This document shows, in pieces, positions 1 through 14,099 of a stretch of DNA of 64,000 nucleotides; the stretch's first letter is position 1, and every line of letters begins with the position of its first letter. Under the pieces are notes generated by a model. It did no database searches and was not told the origin of the DNA. It worked only from the letters and a program-made list of their open reading frames with translations. Where the stretch lies: positions 10,001 to 74,000 of the forward strand of contig JAFFSR010000093.1 of NCBI GenBank assembly GCA_017163975.1, written 5' to 3'. The stretch comes from Anastatus disparis. Lineage: Eukaryota; Arthropoda; Insecta; Hymenoptera; Eupelmidae. The position numbers and the translations under genes are program-made.

Positions 1-540
1 AACTTTGCTTTATCCTTAATTTGTTCCTGCTGATCAGCAGCATGCTTTAGGTGGTCCTGCAATCTTTCCACCGCACTTTAAATCTTAAGATTGGTGTTTT
101 TTTTCAAAGCTTCCTGCATAGTTTTCACTTCTTTCTTCATTTCCTCTATCAGAATATCTTGACTTCTCGTCGCTTCCAAAAATTCTTCGATATCTGCCCG
201 CATGCCATCCTGCTCAAAGCCTGACGCATCGCTGAAAGCACTTTTCGCACTCCCTGCGCTAGCAATACTGCTCTGGCTACTTCTTCGTACCCTCGGTACT
301 TGCAGACTATCCGTTTCACGTTTTTTATACGAGGTTGTCTCCTCTAGCCTTTCCGTAGAAATAATTGTCGTTGAGGTCTGATCTCCCGACCCTGCGACAA
401 TATGGTCAACGTGAATTCGACCTCCCCCAGAATCCATGAGGCCAGCTCCGCCCACCGAGGCTTTCACTCGATCGGAAGCGGAGGTGAGATTTCCTGTGAA
501 GGGTACTCACCTGGGGTATTACTGTATTTGAATCCGACAT
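1..540 (-). pseudogene. N-terminal part of a retroelement ORF1 (coiled coil), partial at window edge
   Basis: Read on the minus strand, an ATG at 538-540 starts MSDSNTVIPQ and runs into a Ser/Gly-rich stretch; one frameshift later (ORF at 78-467) it continues through a Ser/Ala-rich region and a charged helical segment (EEFLEATRSQDILIEEMKKE) that looks like a coiled coil. An in-frame TAA at about 78 interrupts it, but the same frame then continues to base 1 with more Gln/Lys/Glu-rich helix, so the reading frame probably leaves the window. No zinc knuckle or RNA-binding motif is visible. Position next to a microsatellite and the leader-like sequence upstream suggest ORF1 or gag of a minus-strand retroelement; the family is not recognised and a host gene cannot be excluded. 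Confidence 0.35.
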
Positions 541-807
541 CTTCCATTAATATGGTTAATTTAGTCAGGAACCACCCCTATCTTGTAACCCAAAGCGGGA
601 CCCTAACAGGGTTACTACCATCCGGGTCAGATAGTCCCTGGTTTTTTGCGAGGTTATTTCTCCTCGGGTCATTACTCCCTATTTGCCGTCAACGTTATAG
701 CATTGCTACAAAGAGCATTGATGCGACGATGACGCCCAGGAGCGGTTGGGCAATGCCCGGAACCTGGAAGACAACACTTGCTCAAGGGGCTCCTCAAGCC
801 GACTCCC
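541..807 (-). other. GC-richer leader ending at an AAT array
   Basis: This stretch is far richer in G and C than what follows. It stops abruptly at 807, where a pure AAT array begins. Read on the minus strand it lies upstream of the ATG at 540 and could be the 5' untranslated leader of the element above. A plus-strand ORF crosses it (402-812) but matches nothing I know and is probably chance. Confidence 0.35.
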
Positions 808-1930
<1,123 letters not shown>

Positions 1931-3124
1931 TGTAACGGGGAATATATTTAAATCAACTAATCAAATATATTTGTGGGTTTCATATGTACTTACTTCAAGT
2001 ACCTATGCACTCACCGTTAAATAACCGATTTTCGATTTAGAGACGATCAGCCTCGTCCATCGTCACTGATCGACTATGACTGTCTTTTTCATATCATGGA
2101 AATCAGTTAAGCAATATTTAATACTATTGCAGAACTTCGCTTAGAAGTTCTGCCTCCCGGACGTCTGGTACGACGAGAAACCCACGGCGTGTACCTTAAG
2201 ACTCTCTTAAATATCGTAGACCAAAAGAAAGCAAGTGTATAACGTTCAATATATATAGACAAACACACGATTTTAAACAGAGAGAAATAACGTTATATGG
2301 TACTCCAAAATAATTTCAATTTAACTTCAATTTATTCAAAACAATAAACAAATTTAATACACTGAAATGAAATTATCGTAAACTTTAATAGTGGCAAAAT
2401 TTAATAAGTTTAATAAAAAGAAACAAAATTTAATTTATTCTAACCTATTTTATTTAACGCGACGCACGCGACGGTCTCGATATTTTTACATATATCGCAT
2501 ACACGTATTCAATAATAAAACGCAATACGATAGTCTGCAGACTTACATTTTCTATCAGTCGTTGAATACGAAGATTTTCCGACGATCCTCTCTAACCCAG
2601 ACGAATCGATGATTCAACAAAAGCGGCACCGAAGATATGCGGTGCAGCTCAAGGCTATCGTAGCACTCGTTACAAGGACGCTCCGATCTCTCTGCAGAAT
2701 TACGGCAAACCCACTTGGTTCTTGTACACGACACGACAATTATATTAGCAAGAAGATCTGCTTTTCAATGTCTCTCAACAAGCCAATATTCGAAACAGAG
2801 TCACACGAATTAATTACATCAGCCAAAATGCTTCTATCTAAAGAACGGAAAACTATCCAAAGCACGAGCTCGCACAACGCACAATATGGCTGCTAAATTC
2901 TTTCTAACCGACCCGTTCGTTTCCTTCTCTTGCCTAAGTCTACCCGGCATGCCCTGCGCGCGCCACTTTCTACAGTACTATATCCTAGTCGCTGAGACAG
3001 ACTCTCTCCGTCTCACTCTTACACTTGCACATCAAGCATACGTTGAGCCGTGCGACTGACAACGAGGATAGAGACAGAAGTATACTGACATACAGTATAT
3101 CTATAATTTGCTATCCTCGTTACA
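1931..3124 (-). repeat. 3' LTR of the gypsy element
   Basis: Matches 7938-9131 over its whole 1194 bp with no substitution that I could find; differences are five small indels (near 2175, 2260, 2483, 2586 and 2641-2650). Terminal bases are TG...CA. Small ORFs inside it (2391-2612, 2609-2896) are not believable genes. Confidence 0.93.
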
Positions 3125-3133
3125 CCCTTCCCC
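3125..3133 (-). promoter_or_regulatory. Polypurine tract
   Basis: GGGGAAGGG on the minus strand directly precedes the 3' LTR, where plus-strand DNA synthesis of an LTR retrotransposon is primed. Confidence 0.85.
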
Positions 3134-3421
3134 AGACGCTGGAAGACTGTGTATGACAGCTCTGCGATACTTAGTCGCACTGCAAAATATAATGAGACTA
3201 TACCACAAGAGAATCTCTCTATGATATCCCATGTTAAAAATTTTTTCCTCGTTTCAAAAAGAAACATTTGATTCTATAAATCATCTTATCTAACCCGCTA
3301 CACTCATGATCATATTGATCGTCACGGTTAGATAATTTATTATCAATGAAAGGAGATCTTGCATATTATCTCTTTTCAATACTTTAATGCTAACAGTAAC
3401 TTTTACCTATCATCATCAATG

Positions 3422-4228
3422 TTATTTATTAACAGCCAACGTCCTTGGAAAACTACTCAAATATTTCATAATTGCAGTTGTGACAGTATTTAACCAGTTG
3501 TAACAACTGTCATTCTCTCTAGTTGCCATACTGCCAAAGTTGAGTGAGAAATTGAGAAGATCGAACAGTAGATCCTCTTGAGTTACGTTTGACTTACCAC
3601 GAACGCGCTTATACGTACCATCTTCACCCAATCGCTGTGGAACGCATACTAACCTCGCATTCGCTCGTCTCACCACCAAAACTGTCCTACACGGCTTATC
3701 ACGTTTTCTACACACGTATACCGACCTAAAACTACACTTTATACCACACGCAGGTGGTGCGCTATCGCTAAAGTGGTGAGGTTGGCCATTCGCAGATGGC
3801 CCGCCGCAATTCTTCACTCTTCCTACTTCAACTTCTTGATCCATCAGCGGTTGATTCTTATCCTTGATGCTGTCTGGATCATTGTCAGACTTAAATTTTT
3901 GGCAGATCAAATAAATGTTTTTGCAAATGGAATGCCAAAAATATGTAACTATCACTCTTATGTAGATTCTTCTTCTACTTAAGCGACCAGCTACAGTCCC
4001 ATTATGACATTCCATGAACACCCCTTTCGTTTGTTCCTGAGAGATGACGAGCATCCACGTCTCGTCATCCAGATCCAGGATAATATCGACTTCTCTGTCC
4101 GGACTATACATAAAGAATCGACAATAATGTACTTTAGTAAACCAATTTAGACACCATTGTTCATTAGTTGGATTTACAGTATGAAGAGTCAAAAATTCAA
4201 CTTCTTCGATCCCTTCATCTTTATACAT
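3422..4228 (-). pseudogene. Gypsy pol remnant: degenerate integrase zinc-binding segment
   Basis: A 268-residue open frame. Around residues 70-115 it has ECHNGTVAG followed by an aromatic/basic stretch and ICQKFKSDN, the layout of the N-terminal H2C2 zinc-binding domain of gypsy integrases. The second histidine and the first cysteine of the expected pattern are not in place, so the finger should not bind zinc normally. The DDE catalytic core is missing; the C-terminal half is unlike any integrase I know. Family membership rests on this short block and on its position just before the 3' LTR. Probably a non-functional leftover of an internal deletion. Confidence 0.5.
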
Positions 4229-4728
4229 TAGAAAGGAGTGACTGATATACTTTTCAGTACTCTTTTATGGTGTTCAACCGTACGCAAGTAGTCTTGTACT
4301 TTCAAAACTATTTTCCTTAATCTGCTATTTAGTTTATACAGATAGCAAAACCATTTCAAATTGCTATAATCAACTTTCTTGACCTGGCATCCCTCCATAC
4401 GTAGTCTGACTTTGTTAATTACACATTTTACGACTCTGGCTCCACGAGTGTTGTATGAGTCAATTAACATGCCACAATTTGCAATAAAACTTCCCAACCA
4501 TAATCGAGTTTTAGCTTCGATGATGCCCATGCTTGTTGCAATCTCAGCAAAGGCTGAATTTTGCTTTACTGCAACACACTTCAATGGTTCTCCCACGTTG
4601 ATAAGCTCAATTCTGTCTGAGACTGTCCATGGTACATCTGACTCTTTGAAGGCCTTAGAAGAGTCAGTGGGAGCAGTTACGGCCTTCTTCACTTGCTCCC
4701 AATGGCGTTTTCCGAACATTTCGGACAT
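4228..4728 (-). pseudogene. Uncharacterised gag-pol junction ORF, possible protease remnant
   Basis: A 166-residue ORF that follows the zinc-knuckle frame, which it overlaps by about 40 bases in a different phase. It lies where the aspartic protease of a gypsy element should begin. No D-S/T-G catalytic triplet can be seen. It ends by overlapping the start of the integrase-remnant frame. It could be a protease decayed beyond recognition or a segment created by deletion. Confidence 0.3.
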
Positions 4729-6728
4729 TCGCTCCTTATGTAACCTGGATTACCACAACCATAACAAACTATACTATCCCGATTATGGCGAGGACTTGAT
4801 CCTGTTCTTCTATACTGGTCCTTTCTTGGACTATGAGACTTTTGTCTCTCAGAATCTGAAACATTATCATTAGGATAATCGTGATCCTCATCACCAGTTC
4901 TTCTTGACATCCGATGATTTGCAGGACTCGACTTGGATTTCTTTTTCTTTGGCGTTGTATATCGATAAGCTTTTCCAATCAATCTCTTTTCAAATTGAGC
5001 TAGCTTTTGTTCCAAAATTTTAGTAACTGTAGACACCATATCTTCAACTTTAGACACACTGGTGTCCACACTATATACCTTAGGCGGAATCTCTCTTTGA
5101 TTCGCCGGAGGGTGGTAAGCTGCTTCTGGTAATAATGCTTTGCCAGGTGATGGTGGAGGTTTATAGACTTTCTCAGCCTCTAAAGTCAACTCCGCTTCAA
5201 CAGCAATCTCTAATAAAGAATCAATGCTATTGAATTCGTCTCTGCGTACGAGTCTTTGCAGCTCCGGCCTCAAGTTACGATGTAATAAATCTAACTGTTG
5301 ACTGAGGTCCGGTTGTGGTTTTGTCTTCGCATTATTGCTATAAGACACGTTAAGTAGTCACGCACTGGCTCATCATTGCCCTGCGTGCGTGCATTCGCTT
5401 CTGCTATAAGCCTCTGTTGGAAACGACGGTTGGTACCGTACCATCGTCTCGCAGCTTCACAGAATTCGGGCCAACTATACCATTGGTCCCGATTATTGCG
5501 ATACCAAGTAGCTGCAACACCTGTCAATAATTCAGAGAGTGAATACAACAAATCACTCTCCGACAGATTAGCAAGAACCCGACACTCTTCGACTCTTGTC
5601 AAAAAGAGGTCAATACTTTTGTCCTTTTTACCAGAAAATCGTAATTCCCATTGACGTACGACTCTGCCTACATCTCTTGGTTGACCACCATGACTCACTG
5701 AGACCTGAGTCGGTGAGCTACCCCCTTCCCCAGGCTGTGCCGAGAGCCCCAAATGGTGGTAACCGAGATGTCCCAGATACGTCTGAACCGTTAGCACGAG
5801 GTACACCACCTGTTGACGTGATGACCCTCGCATTGACCGTCATTTGGTCAAAATTTACCTGTCTATCATCAGGCCGTTGTTGACCTGATTCAACATTACT
5901 ATGTTGACTTCTTCTGCCGCAACCTGATATACCGCCATCTAATATTGTGTTAGACGGTAATCTATTTTCAGTAGGAATCACACTTGTTTGATTCGACAAG
6001 CATGACTCCTCCAATCCGAGAGGTCGCGAACTCTCTCAGATAGATCACCTATTTGCTGTTGTATCTGTTGCAATGCCTTTAGCATCTTGCTATGCAACAG
6101 ATACTCTTCATTAGTCATACTCTTATGACTTTGCGGCAACTCCTGTTGTGCGTGAGCGTCAATTTCGTGCCTTGGAATTTCTTGGATTTCATTCTCTTTA
6201 TTCGTCGATTTCTGTTGTCTCGTCTGCCTACTTTGCGAAGCAAACACTACTGTTATTAGCTAGGGCGCCTTCTGTTCTCTCGCTTCCATTAGCTGATAAC
6301 TGTGTCACCTCACAATTTTCTACCTGCAATTGAGGCAACTCAGCCAATGGATGCGGATGCAAGGTGTAATTGCTTGCTGTCTGCGAACTGTTTGTTATCT
6401 CCGCCGTCTTTGTCTCAATAAAAGACTGACGAAGATCAATCCTAGTCTGTCTGATTGCATTTTCGTCAGACAGATCTGATTGCATAAAGTCAGCTGCCGT
6501 ATATTCACCGAGCAGCCAGACTCTTAACCTCTCAGCTTGAGCGAACCTGGAGCCAGAAGTTCGCATTTGTAAACTGTACAAGGCTTCAGTCAGTTCTTGA
6601 CCGTTTAAACATATCAGCCAGTCATCAAGCAACTCAGTCGATGCTACATCTCTTCTTGACTGATTGCTTGCCATCTTCACTCTTGAAGCAAATCTATCAC
6701 CTGAAATAGAAGTACTTGCGTGTGCCAC
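4689..6728 (-). pseudogene. gag: gag of the gypsy element, split over five overlapping frames
   Basis: Minus-strand ORFs 6728-6228, 6247-5978, 6014-5718, 5833-5291 and 5348-4689 chain end to end in alternating frames and together resemble one gag. The first part has a helical LLDDWLICLNGQEL segment; the fourth carries the conserved capsid-like block with RFSGKKDKSIDLFLTRVEE and WYRNNRDQWYSWPEFC; the last ends in a basic region and a zinc knuckle CYGCGNPGYIRSEC, where tyrosine stands at the usual histidine position. Gag would package element RNA. Four frame changes in 2 kb prevent a single product as sequenced. Because the LTRs also differ only by indels, some of these could be sequencing errors. 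Confidence 0.75.
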
Positions 6729-7925
6729 TCAGAAAATATTAATTGCTTATACAGCCAAAAAAAAAAATTCTAAATATACATGTGTACAATATATATATGT
6801 GTAGTGTACCTAACTACTATAACACACACAAGAACCTCTCTACGCAAGCTACAAAGAGATTATTCTTATATGGCTCAATCTAAATATATTGAGCCAACCT
6901 TCTCCCTTTAATAACAATAAAATTATTTTCAATAAAGAAAAACAATTAAATTTCCCTAATAGAGAGAAAAAAGAACTCTATAATTTCCTCTTGGTGTCAA
7001 TAACTCTAACTGCTGACTGGTTAAGAAAAAAAACAAAACCTTCAACCAGTCAGCTATTGCAAAAACTGCAACCTCAGTTTCACAAAAACACACAAAAGAA
7101 AACTTTACTATCAAATCTAATTCTCAAAGAAAAATTTTAATAATTTTAACTAAACCAAGAACAGATTTAAAATTTATGTTTCTCTTATATGAGAAGTACC
7201 TCTCTTAACAAGAAAGAAATAGAATTAACAAAAAATCAACACCAAGGGCAAAATCACAATTAAAAAAAACAAACTCCAACTTTGTCCTCTTTGCTGCTTA
7301 CGGCCGACTTATACAATTATATCGTAGCCTGTGAGCAGCCTACTTTACCGTTGCTCACAAGCGCGCCCTATGTTCGACAAGACTTCTCCTTTTACTTTCG
7401 TCTATCTTGTCGAACTTTCTTACAACTACGAGACCGTCGCTCTTCCGTACAATTTAGCAAATTTTTCTCTTTAAAAAAACTATTATTTTATTTTTCCTAA
7501 AGAAAACCGAAAAAATTTCCCAAAATAAAAAAAAATAATCGCATGAATTTCTTTTCCCAATTTCAGAAACTAGAAAAAACACGCTTTACTAACCTACCGC
7601 GCAATGACTATTGCCACTAGAATTAGCTTAATGCTTTAAATGTCTTATTACAACCAGCGCCCTCAAGGCCCTTGCAATAAGATAAGCATGAGCTGCTCTC
7701 GATTATTCAGTGGACGCCATTTTATAATGCGCGCCACCCGAGAGCCACCTATATTTCTCTATCGCGTCCCTTTTTCCTGTCACGCCGCGCGCCACGTAAT
7801 CATACGCACCATAAAAAAATCACGTTAAACTTTTTATTTACGTGAGCCCATATATTGGTGCTATGTACTATGCACGCGATATTATAACGTAATACACTGC
7901 TTTTATCAACTTTCGTGAGTTGATT
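6729..7925 (-). other. Untranslated leader of the gypsy element
   Basis: About 1.2 kb between the primer-binding site and the first gag ATG. AT-rich with no coding pattern; this position normally carries the packaging signal. Confidence 0.6.
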
Positions 7926-7937
7926 CGTTGGGCGCCA
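7926..7937 (-). promoter_or_regulatory. tRNA-Lys-type primer-binding site
   Basis: TGGCGCCCAACG on the minus strand starts right after the 5' LTR. It is complementary to the 3' end, including CCA, of insect tRNA-Lys(CUU). Confidence 0.85.
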
Positions 7938-9131
7938 TGTAACGGGGAATATATTTAAATCAACTAATCAAATATATTTGTGGGTTTCATATGTACTTAC
8001 TTCAAGTACCTATGCACTCACCGTTAAATAACCGATTTTCGATTTAGAGACGATCAGCCTCGTCCATCGTCACTGATCGACTATGACTGTCTTTTTCATA
8101 TCATGGAAATCAGTTAAGCAATATTTAATACTATTGCAGAACTTCGCTTAGAAGTTCTGCCTCCCGGACGTCTGGTACGACGAAACCCACGGCGTGTACC
8201 TTAAGACTCTCTTAAATATCGTAGACCAAAAGAAAGCAAGTGTATAACGTTCAATATATATAGACAACACACGATTTTAAACAGAGAGAAATAACGTTAT
8301 ATGGTACTCCAAAATAATTTCAATTTAACTTCAATTTATTCAAAACAATAAACAAATTTAATACACTGAAATGAAATTATCGTAAACTTTAATAGTGGCA
8401 AAATTTAATAAGTTTAATAAAAAGAAACAAAATTTAATTTATTCTAACCTATTTTATTTAACGCGACGCACGCGACGGTCTCGATATTTTTTTACATATA
8501 TCGCATACACGTATTCAATAATAAAACGCAATACGATAGTCTGCAGACTTACATTTTCTATCAGTCGTTGAATACGAAGATTTTCCGACGATCCCTCTAA
8601 CCCAGACGAATCGATGATTCAACAAAAGCGGCACCGAAGATATGCGGGTGCAGCCTCAAGGCTATCGTAGCACTCGTTACAAGGACGCTCCGATCTCTCT
8701 GCAGAATTACGGCAAACCCACTTGGTTCTTGTACACGACACGACAATTATATTAGCAAGAAGATCTGCTTTTCAATGTCTCTCAACAAGCCAATATTCGA
8801 AACAGAGTCACACGAATTAATTACATCAGCCAAAATGCTTCTATCTAAAGAACGGAAAACTATCCAAAGCACGAGCTCGCACAACGCACAATATGGCTGC
8901 TAAATTCTTTCTAACCGACCCGTTCGTTTCCTTCTCTTGCCTAAGTCTACCCGGCATGCCCTGCGCGCGCCACTTTCTACAGTACTATATCCTAGTCGCT
9001 GAGACAGACTCTCTCCGTCTCACTCTTACACTTGCACATCAAGCATACGTTGAGCCGTGCGACTGACAACGAGGATAGAGACAGAAGTATACTGACATAC
9101 AGTATATCTATAATTTGCTATCCTCGTTACA
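7938..9131 (-). repeat. 5' LTR of the gypsy element
   Basis: Copy of 1931-3124 with the same termini. On the minus strand it is upstream of gag and would hold the promoter. It is bounded by AATA on the outside. Confidence 0.93.
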
Positions 9132-10813
<1,682 letters not shown>

Positions 10814-10821
10814 TTCTTTCA

Positions 10822-11233
10822 GGGTGGGGCTCGAACATTGGAATGTTTTTTATTTAATTAACATTTATTTAGAAGTTCATATAAATTATGTGCATATCGA
10901 GACTGTTCATTTATTCATTTTAGAATTTTCATTTTTTCAGCGACTGAAGTAACGAAAATAACTAATGCGAGTAAAGCATTTTAGAATATTCACTTTATCG
11001 AAATAAGAAGTAGCAAAATAATTGTACTTCTAAATTTAGAATAAACTATATCAAGATTTCGAAAGAATTCTAAATATTTTAATCGAATAATTTGGGATTA
11101 TCACTACTGCTTTTTGAAATCATGAAAATTCATTATAACTTTATTCTAAATTATGGAATACGCTATTCGTAATTGTGGTACTCTAAATAAATATTCATTC
11201 AATAAAAAACATTCTAATGTTCGAGCCCCACCC
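10822..11233. mobile_element. hAT-like MITE with 8-bp target duplication
   Basis: Terminal inverted repeats start GGGTGGGGCTCGAACATT and match at both ends over about 34 bp with one mismatch. The 412-bp element is flanked by TTCTTTCA on both sides (10814-10821 and 11234-11241). An 8-bp duplication fits the hAT or P superfamilies. There is no internal ORF, so it is non-autonomous. Confidence 0.8.
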
Positions 11234-11484
11234 TTCTTTCACATATACTTTTTTAAAAGAAATCATCAATATTATTTGTAATGACCGTATATAAACAACC
11301 AAGTCAATATTTATATTTGCAGAAATGATATTGATTATTTCAATATTATTATTTTATTATTGATTATAACGTATAGATTATTTATGTATTGTATAAAGAT
11401 TGATTTCCTATATTTTTATCTTTATTAGTAGATATAAATAAAAATTTAAAAAGCAGTTTAAGAAAAAAATCATTAAATATTTAA

Positions 11485-12383
11485 AGTGGTACTATCGTTA
11501 AGGGATTGACGATTCAGAAAAATCTGAGATTGGGCACATAAGTAGATTTTAATTAAAATAAAGCGCAGTTAAATTTTGGTTAACTTTCAGAGCATGAGAA
11601 AAAAATTATAAGCATTTTAATTTTCATCTTTTAACACGCGCTTTATATCTATATATAGTGTATATATAGTTATACACGGGCGTGCATTGAGTCTAAAATC
11701 TTTATATCGTTTCAAACTCGATCCTGAAAAATTTATTCTTTAGTTCTTTAATTAATTACGTGTTAAATTTGATGAAATTTTGAACCATCAGTAGCTTATA
11801 ATCAAAAGTTGAAAAAGAATCTGTGTGGTTACCATAAGAGCGCGTGTTAAAAGTGTGAAAATTAAAATGTTTGTCATTTTTTTCTCATGCTCCAAAAGTT
11901 TACCAAAATTTAACTACATCTTATTTGAACTTAACAGCAGGCCGGAGTAGAACCTGATACCGACCGAGTAACAATTGAGTTGTTTGTTATTTACTCAAGT
12001 ATTAATCGGTGTATCTTCAAAATAAAGGTTGATCGCAATAGATATTATTATTATGAATATCTATGCACAAGAAAAAAAAAATCTACCGATTTGTTTTTGA
12101 GAAAAGTAAGGAACGCCGAAGTAAAAGATTATGTTTATAATATTTTCGCGTTCCTTACTTTTCTCAAAAACAAAGCGATAGATTTTTTTTTTTCTTGTGC
12201 ATAAATATTTGTAATAATAATATCTATTGCGCTTAACCTTCAATTTGCAGATACACCGATTAATACTTGAGTAAATAACAAAAATGTCAATTTGACAAGG
12301 ACAGCGAATCCGGCCTGCTCTTGTACTTATATACCCGATTTCAGATTTTTCTGAATCGTCAATCCCTTAACGATAGTACTACC
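11485..12383. mobile_element. TTAA-flanked non-autonomous element with nested hairpins
   Basis: TTAA at 11481-11484 and 12384-12387 flanks TIRs sharing GTACTATCGTTAAGGGATTG and continuing for about 60 bp. TTAA targets are typical of piggyBac. Two more inverted pairs lie inside: about 11566-11645 with 11835-11925, and about 11985-12105 with 12140-12285, the latter nearly perfect over about 110 bp per arm. A subterminal AGCAGGCCGGA block occurs near 11938 and, inverted, near 12310. The two overlapping ORFs (11980-12204, 12061-12243) are products of the hairpin, not genes. Confidence 0.75.
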
Positions 12384-12387
12384 TTAA

Positions 12388-13115
12388 GTATCTTCTCAAC
12401 TAAATAATGCCATAATTTTGAATGACAGTTTGTAAACGATTCACAAAGAAATTTACTTTGTAAATAAAATTTTACAAACTTCTTAATTGCTACAGCATTG
12501 TGAATTTTTGGTAAATATCAGTTATGCTTCTATATTACACATAATTTTAAAACTCAGCACTATTAACAAACTTTTATTACTAAAACACTTTTTGAATTAT
12601 TCTAATTCACATGATATTTGTGAATAAGAAATTAATTATTTCAATATGACAATGTAATTATTACAATTTATTATGTATATAACAATAAATATCTTTTCAT
12701 ATAATTTTTACTTTACTTATTCCCAATTCATTTTATTTTCTTTTATCAATTACAAAAATATAATTTCCATCTTACATGTTTCTTAACAATGTTGAAATTT
12801 GCATTGTTGCGATGCAACGAAAACATTTTCTAAATTTTTATATTTAGCTGGAATCGTCGAAGTGTTTGTGTAAGGTCATTCTATGATTTCGTAAATGTGA
12901 AAATTCAATTTATTGTTACATATAAAATATAAAATACAGTAAATGTCAATTTCGTTGCATCTTAATGATGCAAATTTCAATATCATGTTTTTTACTCAAT
13001 CATATTATATATTAGATTTTATAATGACTTTTTTTACTATAAATACATTATAAATAGGTAAGTCTTTAATAATAATTAAAATTATTTTAAGCAATAAAAA
13101 ACAAAAAATTATAAT
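12388..13115. other. AT-rich sequence, nothing recognised
   Basis: No coding or repeat signal seen; it borders the downstream edge of the ACF1-like pseudogene. Confidence 0.5.
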
Positions 13116-13119
13116 ATAA

Positions 13120-14095
13120 TAATCATATAATTGGAAAAGTTTTTCATATCTTTTATCAGTAATATCACGAATAGAAGCAAATGTTAGTAATTGGTTCATC
13201 AAACAAATTATTACAGTTAATCGATCTTCAAGGTTAAATTCACACATATTACGATGACTAAGTGCTCGTAAAATACGTGGTTTTTCTATCCTAAGTAAAA
13301 GAGCAGGATCATCTTAATTTGTATATCCACCTGTAAAAAATTATTTTTTTATTTATCATAGTAAATGAAAAGCTATTAATTTTAATGTTTATTTAAAAAG
13401 GGTTTACCTCTTTCAGAATATCTCCACTTAGAAGCTACTTCACGTATACGTCCTCCAAAACTTAAAAGATGTTGCCGCAATATTTCACTCATTGAATAGT
13501 AATCTAATGCAAGTTCTGATGATTGACATCCTTGATGAGTTTGATACCAAGTTGATGCCATTGTTGCTAACTTTACAGCTTCTGCCATAAATGATGCTTT
13601 TTGATCAGCAATATTATCACAAGCTGTTTCAGATGCACCTGCGTGAATTTCATCTTCTTTTTCAGCTTGATATTTAAAAATATTGGCGAGAAGTAGTTGA
13701 ATTAAATCATTTAATAGACCTGTAACCTCCTTTTCTGTCATAGCTTTTTCTAAAGATTCAAGACAAACCATTTGAAAACCAAGTTTTAACTTCAATTTCA
13801 TCATGGAAAAATTGTAAAAATTCTAAAATCATTGCAAATTTGCCAAAGTTTTCATTGAGGAAAGTAGATTTGAATGGAACTGCTGCTGGCAAAGGTTTAA
13901 GATCTTCACATTCTAAATCTTCACGTGGCTTATTCCACTTTTTAAGAAAAGCAGTTAAAGCAGCCTGTTTTATTTTTTCTTCTTTTTTGCGTTCTTTTAT
14001 TTCTTAGAGCTCTTCTTTTCGTTTTGCTTTTTCTTCCAAAGCTTTTGCTTTTAATTCTTCTGTAAATTTACCATCAACCTTAACAAAATGATCAT
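13120..14095 (-). pseudogene. ACF1/BAZ1A-like fragment (DDT and WHIM region), intron retained
   Basis: Two minus-strand exons join across a 77-bp intron (donor GTAAAC at 13407, acceptor TTTACAG ending at 13331). The first holds a Lys/Glu-rich helix, then FLNENFGKFAMILEFLQFF (DDT domain) and ASTWYQTHQGC...LDYYSMSEILRQHLLS; the second continues GGYTN, DDPALLLRIEKPRILRALS and LMNQLLTFASIRDI. This order matches the ACF1/BAZ1A subunit of ISWI chromatin remodellers. Two in-frame TAA stops (14004-14006 and 13314-13316) and a frameshift near 13760-13770 break it. The N-terminal WAC domain, PHD finger and bromodomain are absent. Keeping the intron means a DNA-level duplicate rather than a retrocopy. 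The outer boundaries are approximate. Confidence 0.82.
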
Positions 14096-14099
14096 ATAA

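Larger units (their letters stand above)
1931..9131 (-). mobile_element. Ty3/gypsy LTR retrotransposon, pol-depleted, inserted in AAT array
   Basis: Two 1194-bp direct repeats (1931-3124 and 7938-9131) begin TGTAACG and end CGTTACA. The flanks give a 4-bp target duplication AATA inside the AAT array. On the minus strand the order is 5' LTR, tRNA-Lys-type primer site, leader of about 1.2 kb, gag in several frames, short pol remnants, polypurine tract, 3' LTR. No reverse transcriptase or RNase H is recognisable in the 4.8-kb interior, so the copy should depend on another element for replication. The gag sequence with a zinc knuckle and the 4-bp duplication point to Ty3/gypsy (Metaviridae). Confidence 0.9.

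Noticed and set aside
450..520. Splice-like AGGTGAGT...TTCACAG on the minus strand near 500
   Set aside because: The intron would be under 20 bases, too short to be spliced.
2391..2896. ORFs inside the LTR
   Set aside because: Short, unlike any protein, and the other LTR disrupts one of them by indels.
11980..12243. Two overlapping ORFs sharing the YYYYxYLCTRKKK segment
   Set aside because: They arise because the DNA is an inverted repeat read from both strands.
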